A stretch of DNA of 47,740 bases from JAICNR01 sp035699465 (GCA_035699465.1 DASSPT010000144.1:1-47740); one strand, 5' to 3'; shown: positions 24,511 through 32,932, counted from the stretch's first letter. Made by a program: numbers and translations. Notes: generated by a model from the letters alone, not told the origin.

Positions 24511-26784
24511 TTACGGCCCTTCTCCCGGCGCGTACGACTCGACCGCGTTCGCCTCGACCTCCTCACGCGTGAACCACGCGGGCTTGAACTCACGGTCGGA
24601 ATAGAGCTGCGCCTGGTCGAAGAAGTGGGGCGAGTCGGGGTCGCCGCTCTGTCCGAAGACGAGCAGCGAGCGGCCGCGCAGGACGGGACCGAACTCGATC
24701 ACCTTCATGAACGAGTTGCCGTGCTCGCCGTAGCGGACGGCCGTCGAGCCGAACTGGGCGTGGAATACGAAGACCGACCCCGCCGCCCCAGGGGCGCCCG
24801 CGACCGGGAGGCTCGGGAGATCCGCGGAGAAGTCGTCGGGGTCCTGGGAGGGGGGCCGCTGAAGACGGTTGAGCTCACCCCACGCGACCTCGGTCCGGCC
24901 CCAGTCCCGTTCGATGCCCGCCAGCGCGGCAGCGAGCGCCTCGAGGTGCGCGAACGGCGGGCGATCCGAGCGCTCGAAGTAGTCCAGGAACCACCGCTCG
25001 AGCCCGAGGACGAACCAGCTCGTCTCGACCGACTCGATCGTGGCCCGGCGGTCCCAGGCCTGGAAGCGCTCGATCGCGGCCGCCACCGCACCGCGCCCCG
25101 CGGAGCCGGGTGCGAGCGCCGCGGGGACCTGCTCTGCGTCCAGCGCGGCGAGCGCCTCCCACTGCTCGACCAGGGCCGGGATGAGGCTGTCGGCCATCGA
25201 GAGCCGCGTGTCCCATACGCTGTGAGCGAACTCGTCGAACGTCGCCGAGCCCATGCCCTCGAGGACGCGACGCGAGGACCGCGCGCGCCAGTTGTCCTCC
25301 TCGTCCCCGATCATGTAGGGGGGGAAGTCCTCCCGCGTGAACGGCACGCTGTCGGTCGCGACGAAGGGCGCGGAGTTCGTGTTGAGGAGAAAGCCCGATG
25401 AGGGGTTGAGGATCTGCGGGAGGTCTTCGAGCGGGTGGTAGTCTCCCCACTCGGTCCGCGGGTCGCTGCCGTCGACCGGATCCCTCCAATCGAACGACGG
25501 ATCCCGTCGCGGAACCGCCGAGCCGTACAGGTACCAGATGTTCCCGTCGGCGTCCGCATACATGAGATTCATGTAGGCGATGCCGAGTCGGCCGACCGCG
25601 GCCTGGAACTCCTCCAGCCTCTGCGCGCGGATCATGGCGTCGAGCTGCGCGAACCAGCCGCCGTCTTCGAGCCGAGCGAGCTTCGCGGCGAGCGGACGCC
25701 CTTCTTCGTCGAGCCCGACGATCGCTCCATGATGCGTCTTCCAGAACCGCAGCGTCCGCTCGCCGCCGTCGGCTACCTTCACGGTTTCGGTCCACGTCTC
25801 AGCCGTCCGCGTTCCGTCGCCGTACCGGTAGGTGAGCGGCGCGGCGGGGTCGTCGAAGCGCTCGACGTACAGGTCGCTGATGTCCGCGTAGTTGTCCGTG
25901 TACGTCCAACCGAGCCGCGCGTTGTTGCCCATGTAGGGAAGCAGGAACCCGAAGCGCGAGAGACCGCTGAAGGCCAGCCCCTCGTCGCTGTGGAAGTGGA
26001 TCTCCACGTACCGCTCGACCCCGAAAAACGACTGGTGCGGGTTGACGAGGAGCATCGTCGTCCCGCCCGCCGTTCTCGACGGCCCCAGTGCCCACTCGTT
26101 CGAGCCCAGCGGGATGTCACCCATGGGTCCGCGGATGGTCGAGGCGAAGCGCATGATGGAGCCCCTGTGGAAGTCCTCGGTGTTCGAGGCCGGCGTGACC
26201 GCCGCGCTCCCGTCGCCGCCTCCGGGCCAGCCGTCCCGCAGCAGCCGCTCGAGATGTTCCTGTTCGAAGTCCGCGTACGCCAGGAACTCGAGCTGGTGGT
26301 ACTTGAAGCGAATGAGCGCCAGCGTGTGCCACGGCTCGACGCGCTCGAGGAGCCCTCGAGCGTCCGGCCGGGACGCCAGGTACGCGTTGAACCCGGCGGC
26401 GTAGGCGTCGAGGAGCGCCCTCATCCGCGGATCGGACCGCTCGTATTCCTCCCGGGAGAGGCGCGGGATCTCGAGCGCGCGCGCGATGTAGTCGTCGCCG
26501 AGGGATTCCTCACCCAGCAGCTCCGCCCCGCGCCCGGACGCGCGCAGGAAGTTCCGCTCGACCGCCGGCCAGTCCTCCTCGGCCTGCACCCATGCCGTCC
26601 CGAACATGACGCTCGCGTCGGTCGGGCCGAAGACGTGCGGCACTCCGTAGCCGTCGCGAAACACCATGACCCGCTCGCCGGCTGGCTCCTGTGCCCTGAT
26701 ATCCCCGGGGACCCCCCGCCCGCATATCACGATGCCGAGCACGATCCATCGGAACATGCTTCTTCTCACCCTTGCATCTCCCAT
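24511..26784 (-). CDS. Penicillin acylase family Ntn-hydrolase
   Basis: The product has 757 residues. The N-terminal hydrophobic segment (about 10-30, to DIRAQEP) is an export signal. The alpha region contains the family block VFRDGYGVPHVFG, then AYAAGFNAYL. The mature beta-subunit nucleophile is Ser228 in LGSNEWALG, the usual autocleavage site, followed by GTTMLLVNPHQSF. Later blocks NTNSAPFVATDS and GNSFMKVIEFG match the beta subunit. The protein is probably exported and self-processed, hydrolysing amide bonds of acyl compounds such as acyl-homoserine lactones or penicillins (family knowledge, substrate not known). An internal ATG ten codons in is an alternative start. It follows the DUF1203 gene by 12 nt. 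Confidence 0.93.
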   Translation of the reverse strand: MGDARVRRSMFRWIVLGIVICGRGVPGDIRAQEPAGERVMVFRDGYGVPHVFGPTDASVMFGTAWVQAEEDWPAVERNFLRASGRGAELLGEESLGDDYIARALEIPRLSREEYERSDPRMRALLDAYAAGFNAYLASRPDARGLLERVEPWHTLALIRFKYHQLEFLAYADFEQEHLERLLRDGWPGGGDGSAAVTPASNTEDFHRGSIMRFASTIRGPMGDIPLGSNEWALGPSRTAGGTTMLLVNPHQSFFGVERYVEIHFHSDEGLAFSGLSRFGFLLPYMGNNARLGWTYTDNYADISDLYVERFDDPAAPLTYRYGDGTRTAETWTETVKVADGGERTLRFWKTHHGAIVGLDEEGRPLAAKLARLEDGGWFAQLDAMIRAQRLEEFQAAVGRLGIAYMNLMYADADGNIWYLYGSAVPRRDPSFDWRDPVDGSDPRTEWGDYHPLEDLPQILNPSSGFLLNTNSAPFVATDSVPFTREDFPPYMIGDEEDNWRARSSRRVLEGMGSATFDEFAHSVWDTRLSMADSLIPALVEQWEALAALDAEQVPAALAPGSAGRGAVAAAIERFQAWDRRATIESVETSWFVLGLERWFLDYFERSDRPPFAHLEALAAALAGIERDWGRTEVAWGELNRLQRPPSQDPDDFSADLPSLPVAGAPGAAGSVFVFHAQFGSTAVRYGEHGNSFMKVIEFGPVLRGRSLLVFGQSGDPDSPHFFDQAQLYSDREFKPAWFTREEVEANAVESYAPGEGP

Positions 26785-26796
26785 TTCCAGCCGACC

Positions 26797-27270
26797 TCAG
26801 GCACGCTCGACCCGACAGTTGTAGCAGCCGGGGCGAGCATTGTGGATGTGCAGATAGCTCACTGCCTCGTTTTCGAATGCATGCCGAATGCTCTCCTCGA
26901 GCTCACTTCCATTCACCACCTCTGCGGAAAGCATCATCGCGGATGTGTCATACCCCCGGATGGACAGGAGTCGATGCCTGAACATGGTTGGAATCTCCCC
27001 TGCTCGGGGGGTCGCGGTCGGTACACCCTCACGGACGAAGATCGGTCCGGATGCACGGTATGGAGAGGACACATCGTGATGAGTGAACGGCATGAGCAAG
27101 ACGGTCTCACCAACTTCAGCTTCGGCAAGACTCACCCGGCAGGGGTACCCCGGCTTCTCATCGACGGTCATTCGACGAGCGCCCTTGGTCTCCAGCTCTG
27201 ACTCGCTCTGTTCGAACAGAGCCGCGAATTGCTCGGAGGGTAAAGCGATCAGTCGAAACGGAGTGTTCAT
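26797..27270 (-). CDS. DUF1203 protein
   Basis: The product has 157 residues. ATG 27270 follows GAGGTAGTC. DUF1203 features are a CRVSL segment after GYP, an ETVLLMPFTHHDVSSPYRASGPIF core with the invariant GPIF, and a C-terminal IHNARPGCYNCRVERA. Function is unknown in the family. Base composition is visibly lower in G+C than the neighbours (55% in one 60-nt block that I counted), so the gene looks foreign. The acylase gene starts 12 nt after its stop, so they may share a transcript. Confidence 0.88.
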   Translation of the reverse strand: MNTPFRLIALPSEQFAALFEQSESELETKGARRMTVDEKPGYPCRVSLAEAEVGETVLLMPFTHHDVSSPYRASGPIFVREGVPTATPRAGEIPTMFRHRLLSIRGYDTSAMMLSAEVVNGSELEESIRHAFENEAVSYLHIHNARPGCYNCRVERA

Positions 27271-27401
27271 GTGACTACCTCGACTGGTTCCGAGAACAGC
27301 TGTGGTTACGAGAACACAGCGGGGCTGACGGTCGACGGAAACGGCACGTTCAGGTGCAACCGGTCCGACACCTCAGCGAGGCGATACCGGCGCCTGTCGG
27401 G

Positions 27402-27866
27402 TCACGGCGCCCGCGTGCCCTCGCTCATCATGACGAGCAGCGAGTCGATCCCTCCCGCCGCGTATCGGGCCGCCGCCACGCCCACCAGGCGATCGCCGTC
27501 CAGGCGGTAGACGCTGCTCATCGTCACCATGGTTCCCGGACGCCGAATGCTCTCGTACGGGCCTTCCACGACGATCAGGCTGTCGCCCCCTATGGTCACT
27601 TCCGCCCGGATGGGATCGCGCTCCGGTAGGTATAGGGTCCATCCTTCCGCGGTGACCTGGACCTGTGCGGTGGTCACCGCGGTGTCCCCCGTCACCGGTG
27701 TGTACCGCATGTTCCATGTTCCTTCGATGTCCGCGAGGGAGATCGCGGGCCCGACGGCGACCGTGTCGGCGGGAGTCTCGGGAGTTTCCTCCGACGGCTG
27801 GCTCTCGCAGGCGGCGAGCATCAAGCCAATTGCCAGAACGAGGAACGAGAGCGTCGATTTCGGCAC
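27402..27866 (-). CDS. Small lipoprotein of unknown function
   Basis: The product has 154 residues. The start is GTG 27866, behind AGGAGGTC. A signal ending in the lipobox LAAC (Cys20) predicts a lipid-anchored protein. After a Pro/Thr/Glu-rich spacer, a beta-rich domain begins (IEGTWNMRYTPVTGDTA) and continues with several strands (TLYLPERDPIRAEVTI, SSVYRLDGDRLVG). It looks like a lipocalin or an extracytoplasmic beta-barrel sensor, but I do not recognise a named family. The neighbouring VOC gene lies about 70 nt upstream on the same strand. Confidence 0.8.
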   Translation of the reverse strand: MPKSTLSFLVLAIGLMLAACESQPSEETPETPADTVAVGPAISLADIEGTWNMRYTPVTGDTAVTTAQVQVTAEGWTLYLPERDPIRAEVTIGGDSLIVVEGPYESIRRPGTMVTMSSVYRLDGDRLVGVAAARYAAGGIDSLLVMMSEGTRAP

Positions 27867-27938
27867 CGCGGACCTCCTGACATGGGCGAGGGTGAGCAGG
27901 ACCCACGCAGTTTACGATCCGAGCCTCCGGCCGGGTAT

Positions 27939-28301
27939 CTACTTCGAGCCCAGGACGAACGTGTTCCCGTCCGGGTCCTTGAAGATGGCAGAGGTTCCCC
28001 AGGACTCGGTCTTGGGCTCCTGTACGAACTCGACCCCCCGCTTCGCCATCTCCCGGCACGTGCCCACGACGTCGTCCGCCATGAATGCCGCTCCCTGAAA
28101 GATGCCGATCCCGGCATCGTCGTCGGGCCGGTGGAGGACCACGCGCGTCTCCGCGCCCGGGATCCCGAGCTCGATCCAGCGCTTCCCCTCTCCATAGGAC
28201 TGATCCGTCATGACCTCGAACCCGAGTCCCTTCGTATAGAAAGCGAGAGCCCGGTCTTCGTCGGTCACCGGAATGCTGACGAACTTCACGCGCTTGATCA
28301 T
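27939..28301 (-). CDS. VOC family protein (glyoxalase/bleomycin-resistance fold)
   Basis: The product has 120 residues. ATG 28301 follows AGGAGG. One beta-alpha-beta-beta-beta module pair is seen: VKFVSIPVTDEDRALAFYT at the start and the metal-side EPKTESWGTSAIFKDPDGN block near the end. The KDPDGNTFVL ending is typical of VOC enzymes or sequestration proteins. Metal ligands cannot be assigned with certainty. It diverges from a small HTH gene. Confidence 0.92.
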   Translation of the reverse strand: MIKRVKFVSIPVTDEDRALAFYTKGLGFEVMTDQSYGEGKRWIELGIPGAETRVVLHRPDDDAGIGIFQGAAFMADDVVGTCREMAKRGVEFVQEPKTESWGTSAIFKDPDGNTFVLGSK

Positions 28302-28418
28302 CGGTCCTCCTGGTGGATATCCGGCGGGAATGCGTGATCGGTGGTGGACGTTGCCCTCCAGCATACCGACCGCCGAGCCCGATTCAAGGCGCGCATCTCT
28401 CGCTATGGCAGCCAGTGC

Positions 28419-28431
28419 TATATTCGCGCGA
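28419..28431 (+). promoter_or_regulatory. -10-like box ahead of the HTH gene
   Basis: TATATT at 28419-28424 is followed by 7 nt and then the ATG. No Shine-Dalgarno is present and no good -35 box is seen. It fits the leaderless spacing of other genes here but is weak evidence alone. Confidence 0.3.
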
Positions 28432-28761
28432 ATGAACCCCGGGGATCCTCGGCAGTCGAAGCGCTCTGGCAAGTCCACGATCGAGGTCGACGCCTACGTG
28501 CTCGACGTCCTGATGCGGGACTTGGTCGGACACGACCGCTCTCCATCCGCCTTCCTCGTTTATCTCTTCGTGTGGCGGCGGACGCTGGACGGCGAGTCCC
28601 GGCTCACGCTCCGACGGATCGCGGAGGGCACCGGCCTGTCGAAGCGCGGCGTGCAGGATGCGATCGGCCACCTGGAGGAGCGCGAGCTCCTGCGCGTGAC
28701 GCGTGAGAGCATCACCGCGGTGCCGGAGTACGCGGTGCTGCGGCCGTGGGCGAAGAGCTGA
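28432..28761 (+). CDS. Small winged-helix DNA-binding protein
   Basis: The product has 109 residues. A helix-turn-helix reads as SRLTLRRIAEGTGLSKRGV, followed by a recognition helix and wing DAIGHLEERELLRVTR. This is typical of HTH_36/MarR-like regulators that choose plus-strand targets by a single wing. No ligand-binding domain follows, so it may be a simple dimeric repressor. ATG 28432 has no Shine-Dalgarno and follows a TATATT box. It diverges from the VOC gene (130 nt gap) and is followed by a second VOC gene, so it may regulate either (inference). Confidence 0.78.
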   Translation: MNPGDPRQSKRSGKSTIEVDAYVLDVLMRDLVGHDRSPSAFLVYLFVWRRTLDGESRLTLRRIAEGTGLSKRGVQDAIGHLEERELLRVTRESITAVPEYAVLRPWAKS

Positions 28762-28807
28762 GGCGAACCGTCGCCGAATTGGTGCAACCATCCACCAGGA
28801 GGTACGG

Positions 28808-29170
28808 ATGATCAACGGACTCGATTTCGTCGGGGTGCCCTCGCGGGACGCGGAGCGTTCCCGGGCGTTCTACGTGGAAACCCTGGGTCTCCGGCCCGAC
28901 GACCACGCGAAGTACGAGTTCTGGGCTGGAAACACGTGCTTCGGGATCTGGGAGCCGGAGAGGTTCGGACTCCCCTTCGCCCCGCAGAAGAACGCCCATC
29001 CCGCCCTCCACGTCGACGATGTCGCGGCCGCGCGCGCCGAGCTCGAGGCGAAGGGCGTGGCCTTCCTGGGCGACACGCTCGACACGGGGGTCTGCCATAT
29101 GGCGCTGTTCACCGATCCGGACGGCAACGACCTCATGCTCCACCACCGGTACGCATCCCGGAATGCCTGA
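28808..29170 (+). CDS. VOC family protein
   Basis: The product has 120 residues. ATG 28808 follows AGGAGGTACGG. The N-terminal INGLDFVGVPSRDAERSRAF and the second-half HPALHVDDVAAARAELEAKG/TDPDGNDLMLHHRY are characteristic of glyoxalase/dioxygenase superfamily proteins. The late His-His and Asp residues could bind metal. It overlaps the next gene by 8 nt, so they are co-translated. Confidence 0.92.
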   Translation: MINGLDFVGVPSRDAERSRAFYVETLGLRPDDHAKYEFWAGNTCFGIWEPERFGLPFAPQKNAHPALHVDDVAAARAELEAKGVAFLGDTLDTGVCHMALFTDPDGNDLMLHHRYASRNA

Positions 29171-29570
29171 TCCGGACACTGGGCCGGCCGCCCGGGTCCC
29201 CGCCGAGGCCGAGCTGATCGCCGCCATCCAGGCGTGGGACCGGGCGATGGTCGCGAACGACCCGGACGCGATCGGGTCCTTCATGACCGCCGACTGGACG
29301 ATCGTCGGGCCCGACGGAAGCGTGGGGGGCAAGGATCGGTTCCTGGAGCTCGTGCGATCCGGCGACCTCACGCACGACGTCATGGAGACCCACGAGCCGG
29401 ATATCCGGCTCTTTGGGGACGTGGCGGTCGTGATCTCGAAGGGTGTGTCGGGCGGAGCGTATCGGGGCCAGCCCTTCTACCTGAACGAGCGAGTGTCCTC
29501 CGTGTTCGTCCGGCGGGGCGCTCGCTGGTCGTGCGTGCTTACCCACCTCTCGCAGCTCGCGGACGCGTAG
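29163..29570 (+). CDS. SnoaL/DUF4440-like protein
   Basis: The product has 135 residues. Its ATG lies inside the end of the VOC gene. The NTF2-like fold is suggested by IQAWDRAMVANDPDAIGSFM, then ADWTIVGPDGSVGGKDRF and a C-terminal VSSVFVRRGARWSCVLTHLS. DUF4440/SnoaL proteins are small cone-shaped domains with varied ligand-binding or isomerase roles. The substrate is unknown. No signal peptide is visible, unlike the similar lipoprotein at 35.7-36.2 kb. Confidence 0.85.
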   Translation: MPDPDTGPAARVPAEAELIAAIQAWDRAMVANDPDAIGSFMTADWTIVGPDGSVGGKDRFLELVRSGDLTHDVMETHEPDIRLFGDVAVVISKGVSGGAYRGQPFYLNERVSSVFVRRGARWSCVLTHLSQLADA

Positions 29571-29595
29571 TCGGGGACCATCGCAGCAGGCGCCG

Positions 29596-30089
29596 TCAGG
29601 CCGCCTGCTCGGGGTTCCGCTTCGACAGCCCGTATCCCCACGCGATCGCATAGCCCAGGTAGAGGATGTACGGCGACAGGGCAAGGGCTGCGACGTGCTC
29701 GAGCTCGAGCGTCAGGACGAAGAGGTTCCGCGCCCGGAAGAAGAGGTAGTTCCACAGCGCGTTCATGAGCATCATGCACACGAGCAGTACGATTCCGGCG
29801 TCGCGCAGGCCGGACGCGGGCAGGCGGAACAGGCGATACGCGACCGTGAAGCAGATGACGTAGAAGAGACCGCCGATCACGATCCACAGGACCAGAGGAC
29901 GCCGATCACGATCCACAGGACCAGAGGAGGAGAATACCGAGGGAGCCGGAGCTCGGCGAACCGCGCCTGGACGCTGCGACCCGCGAGAATCCCCTCGAGC
30001 GTCGCGGAAGCCGCGCAGAGAGCAAGGGAGTACAGAAGTGGAGTGCTACTTTCCGTGGGGCCCGCCCCAGGAACAGTTCGAGCCCCCAC
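29596..30089 (-). pseudogene. tspO: TspO/MBR-family membrane protein disrupted by a tandem duplication
   Basis: Two adjacent frames together encode a TspO-like protein. From a GTG at 30089 the frame reads toward PRYSPPLVLWIVIG, then ends in VLWSCGS and a stop. A second frame carries LVLWIVIGGLFYVICFTVAY and continues to the end. The break coincides with a perfect 29-bp tandem duplication. Removing one copy restores a single frame of 154 residues, the normal TspO length. The restored C-terminal part has NALWNYLFFRARNLF and SPYILYLGYAIAW, matching TspO helices. TspO binds porphyrins and cholesterol-like ligands. I infer a recent disruption or a reversible switch. The start lies inside the methyltransferase gene, so it is uncertain. 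Confidence 0.62.
29871..29928. repeat. Perfect 29-bp tandem duplication
   Basis: Positions 29871-29899 and 29900-29928 are identical (unit starts CGCCGATCACGATCCACAGG and ends GACCAGAGGA). The unit length is not a multiple of three. It lies inside the PPLVLWIVIG codons of the TspO-like gene and shifts the frame. It could revert by slippage or recombination. Confidence 0.97.
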
Positions 30090-30775
30090 TCGACCGCCGA
30101 GTCCTCGAACAGGATTCTCTCGACTTCCCCGAACCCCGCCTCCTCTAGCGAATCGATCCAGACCGCGCGCGGGAAGAGCCCGACCTCGTGACGATCGTGC
30201 TCGATGCGAACGGAGCCGTCCTGCTCCCTGAGAAGGAACCCGTAATCGGCGACGACAGTCGTGTCGGAAGGGTCCGGATCCCACACCCATTCCAGGTAGC
30301 GCAGGCCACGCCCGTTCTCGTCGTGGCCGCCGTGTCGGGTGCGCGGCTCGAAGGTTTCGGTGACGTTGTCGGGGACGAAGAGCGCCGCGCCCCCGGGTCG
30401 GCAATGGGCGAGCGCCGTGCGCATAGCGCGAAGAAGATCGCGGCGGCTCGTCATGTAGGCGATCGCGTCATGTACGAAGATGGCGTCGAACTCGCGAGCC
30501 AGTCGTACGCTCCGCATGTCACCCAGGACGTGCTCGCATTCGGGGTTGAGCGCGCGGCTGACCGCCTGCATGTGAGGGGAAGGGTCGACGAGGGTCATGC
30601 GGAATCGGCGCTTCAGGTGAGACGCGTTGTTCCCGCCCCCGCTGCCCAGCTCGAGAACCGCCTCGAGCGGATGGACGCCCGACCCCTCGAGGACCCGCCG
30701 GTAGAAGTCCGCCTCCTCCGCGTAGTCCGCCGGGGCGGACAAGAGCGGCCACCAGCTCGCCAGCCGGCCGTACAT
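29906..30775 (-). CDS. Class I SAM-dependent methyltransferase
   Basis: The product has 289 residues as read. I start at ATG 30775 (MYGRLASWWPLLS), preceded by AGAAGGA, rather than the TTG at 30832. Motif I is VLELGSGGGNN (about residues 40-50), then TLVDPSPHM and GDMRSV and the later block AIFVHDAIAYM, matching the SAM-binding Rossmann fold. Methyl acceptor unknown. The conserved part seems to end near ELFLGRAPRK, but the frame runs on about 50 residues through the start of the TspO-like gene and stops in the tandem repeat. This suggests an overlapping-gene arrangement or an extra frameshift. The last stretch has no family similarity that I can see. Confidence 0.85.
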   Translation of the reverse strand: MYGRLASWWPLLSAPADYAEEADFYRRVLEGSGVHPLEAVLELGSGGGNNASHLKRRFRMTLVDPSPHMQAVSRALNPECEHVLGDMRSVRLAREFDAIFVHDAIAYMTSRRDLLRAMRTALAHCRPGGAALFVPDNVTETFEPRTRHGGHDENGRGLRYLEWVWDPDPSDTTVVADYGFLLREQDGSVRIEHDRHEVGLFPRAVWIDSLEEAGFGEVERILFEDSAVEWGLELFLGRAPRKVALHFCTPLLSARLPRRSRGFSRVAASRRGSPSSGSLGILLLWSCGS

Positions 30776-30858
30776 GAGGAGATCCTTCTGCGGCATGGCG
30801 GGAAACGTCGTGGGATCTCTGCGGGATGACAACGCAAACGGCTAAGAGGAGGACGACG

Positions 30859-31164
30859 ATGGAATACACACGCGCGGAACGTTTCTGGCTCGTCGTGCTG
30901 GGCGCGGTCGGCCTGCTCGGCATCAACGGGGTGTTCATCTGGAGCATGTTTGCCCGGCCGGAGGCGATGTCGGAAGCGCTCGCGAATCCCCTCGCGTTGG
31001 CGTTCATCGGGGAGGCTATGCTCCTGGTGGTTACCCTCGCCTGGCTGTTCCGGAAATGGGGACTAACCAGACTCGGGTGGGGTCGGTTCGTATTTCTCTC
31101 GCTCGTCGGAAGCCTCGCATTCGCGATCCCGGTAGCGCTCCTTCTCGGGCGCCGCGAGCGCTGA
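30859..31164 (+). CDS. Small membrane protein of unknown function
   Basis: The product has 101 residues. ATG 30859 follows AGAGGAGGACGACG. Three hydrophobic segments are seen: about 10-30 (FWLVVLGAVGLLGINGVFIW), 46-63 and 78-97. Arg/Lys flanks suggest an odd number of membrane passes. No family recognised. It runs convergently toward the acidic 98-residue gene 7 nt away. Confidence 0.72.
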   Translation: MEYTRAERFWLVVLGAVGLLGINGVFIWSMFARPEAMSEALANPLALAFIGEAMLLVVTLAWLFRKWGLTRLGWGRFVFLSLVGSLAFAIPVALLLGRRER

Positions 31165-31170
31165 GTTCCC

Positions 31171-31467
31171 TCAGTCGCGCTGGCCCCCGATCCGCTCCAG
31201 CTCCTCGATGCAGGCCTCGACGTGGACGAGCACAGGGTCGCCGCCGAACTCTTCGGCTTGCGAGCGATGGATCGCGCGCAATCCTTCGATCACCTCATCC
31301 GGAGACATCGCGTCGAGCCGATCGGTGAGCTCCGTCAGGCGGGCAGAGAGATCGACCAGGAAGGATTCACGAGCGGGATCCCCCCATGCGCTGTCTCGCT
31401 CGTCCGCGACGTACTCGGACAGGAGCCCCAGCATCTCGTCGGAGTTCGACCAATCGATGAACGTCAT
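31171..31467 (-). CDS. Small acidic protein of unknown function
   Basis: The product has 98 residues. The start is ATG 31467, and AGGACGG lies just upstream. It is helical and strongly acidic (SNSDEMLGLLSEYVADERD, SARLTELTDRLDAMSPDEV) with no membrane segment or known motif. Possibly a four-helix regulatory or adaptor protein. Codon usage looks like that of its neighbours, so I treat it as real. Confidence 0.68.
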   Translation of the reverse strand: MTFIDWSNSDEMLGLLSEYVADERDSAWGDPARESFLVDLSARLTELTDRLDAMSPDEVIEGLRAIHRSQAEEFGGDPVLVHVEACIEELERIGGQRD

Positions 31468-31509
31468 CCGTCCTACCTCAATCGCCCGATGAAGGTGGTG
31501 CCACCTGAT

Positions 31510-32328
31510 TCAGTGGTCGCCAACGGGGAGCTTCAGGAGCGATGCCACCGATGGAAGCGTGTCCACGCCCCAGTGGAGCATGACGAGCGCGGGGAGGTTC
31601 CGCCACCGGTCCCACGCCCACCCGAGAATGAGGGCGACGACGAGGACCGGAAGCCCGGTGCCGAGGAGCACCGATCCCAGGTCGCCGGCCGTCCCCTCGG
31701 CGCCCTCCGCGAGGAAGTACCGCGTCGGCAGGTGCCAGGCGGTGAACAGGACGGCCGTTACGAGAATCGCGGCCACGCGCCCCCACGCGCGCTCGAGACG
31801 GGTCTGTAGTCCCCAGCGGTAGACGAGCTCCTCGGGAATCCCCGCGCAGAAGAGCACCAGGATGCAACCGAACCCGACCCGCAGCGCGGCCTCGAGCGGC
31901 GGCAGCCCGTCGACCGCAGCCCGAATGGGCGCGATTCTGGAGGCGTTCAGCAACAGTCCCGCGACGAACAGGGTCACGATCCTCGATACGGACCCCACCG
32001 TGGGCCGCCACCCGAGGAAGAGATCGTCCATCGTGTAGCCCGCGCGCCGGATGGCGATGGCGGGCACGACGAGCAGGAGCCCGATCTTGAAGCCGAGCGC
32101 GTAGGTCGCGTCGGACGTGAGCGCGCTGGCGCCCCATAGGGGCGCCGGCCACGCGCGCTCGATGAGACCCGTGACGAATGCGGCGCCGATGTATGCCACC
32201 GCGAACGCGAGGGCGACGCGTGTCTCGCGCGCGGGATCGATGATCCGGATGTCGCTCGCCGGCAGGCGCTGCCGGGACAGGAACGAGACCGCCTGCGATC
32301 GCGGCCTCGGCAGAGTCGCTGTCGTCAT
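31510..32328 (-). CDS. CPBP family intramembrane metalloprotease
   Basis: The product has 272 residues. Multiple membrane segments surround the family motifs: IPEELVYRWGLQ (Glu166, Glu167, Arg171), VLFTAWHLP (His199) and the later LVMLHWGVDTLP with another His. This is the CPBP/CAAX (Abi) glutamic intramembrane protease pattern, with the substrate unknown. All key residues are present. The N-terminal 30 residues are polar and likely cytoplasmic. ATG 32328 has AGGAT a few bases upstream. CPBP proteases process prenylated or membrane-bound peptides and sometimes mature bacteriocins or confer self-immunity. Confidence 0.91.
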   Translation of the reverse strand: MTTATLPRPRSQAVSFLSRQRLPASDIRIIDPARETRVALAFAVAYIGAAFVTGLIERAWPAPLWGASALTSDATYALGFKIGLLLVVPAIAIRRAGYTMDDLFLGWRPTVGSVSRIVTLFVAGLLLNASRIAPIRAAVDGLPPLEAALRVGFGCILVLFCAGIPEELVYRWGLQTRLERAWGRVAAILVTAVLFTAWHLPTRYFLAEGAEGTAGDLGSVLLGTGLPVLVVALILGWAWDRWRNLPALVMLHWGVDTLPSVASLLKLPVGDH

Positions 32329-32395
32329 GCGGGATCCTACGGTCGATGAGCGGAAGGAGTTTCGCCGACCCTCCCGATGGCGAGCCTGATCGTCC

Positions 32396-32932
32396 TCAGT
32401 CGATCATCATCTCGAGGATCTCGATCACCGCGCCCCGCTTGTCGCCGTCGTCACCGGAGGTAATCGAGACGTCCGCCATCCAGGCGCGCTCGCCGGCGAC
32501 CACGTAGCCCTGGCCGTAGCCCGGCGAGCCCCATGCATGGCCGCGATCCCCCGTGTCGATGGACACGACCTGCGCGCTGCTTGGCGCCGCCGCGTCGCGC
32601 ATCTCCTGCTCCACCTGATCCGCCTGACCGGGCGACATCACCATGATCGTGACGGAGGCGGCGAAATCCGGGGTCTCGTAGTAGCAACCCCCGCCGTACG
32701 GCTTGCTCCGCACGGGATGTCCGACTGCGGCGGCCACGTCGGTCTCGGGCGGGCACGACGGGTCGGTGCGGGCGCCGGTTTCGCTTCCGGGTCGGGCGGC
32801 GTCCGACTCCTCGTCCGCCGTGGCGACCGTCGCCTGGTCATCGCCGGCCTCGCCCGTGTCTCCGCAGGCACCAAACGCGGCTGCGGACAGGACCAGCAAG
32901 GGAAGCAGGATCGTTCGGTCAGCTATCAGCAT
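32396..32932 (-). CDS. Lipoprotein of unknown function
   Basis: The product has 178 residues. ATG 32932 is preceded by GGAGG at 8 nt; an earlier in-frame ATG (32956) lacks one. The lipobox FGAC puts the lipidated Cys at about residue 23. After an acidic Thr/Ala/Glu-rich spacer, a globular part follows with Cys residues in DPSCPPETD and GGCYYETP, which could pair. Strands such as AASVTIMVMSPGQAD and TGDRGHAWGSPGYGQGYVV follow. No family assigned. The CPBP gene is 67 nt downstream on the same strand. Confidence 0.8.
   Translation of the reverse strand: MLIADRTILLPLLVLSAAAFGACGDTGEAGDDQATVATADEESDAARPGSETGARTDPSCPPETDVAAAVGHPVRSKPYGGGCYYETPDFAASVTIMVMSPGQADQVEQEMRDAAAPSSAQVVSIDTGDRGHAWGSPGYGQGYVVAGERAWMADVSITSGDDGDKRGAVIEILEMMID

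Noticed and set aside
29596..29916. Annotating a complete 106-residue membrane protein here
   Set aside because: The N-terminal codons lie in the tandem duplicate and the upstream frame supplies the missing TspO half, so a broken gene explains it better.
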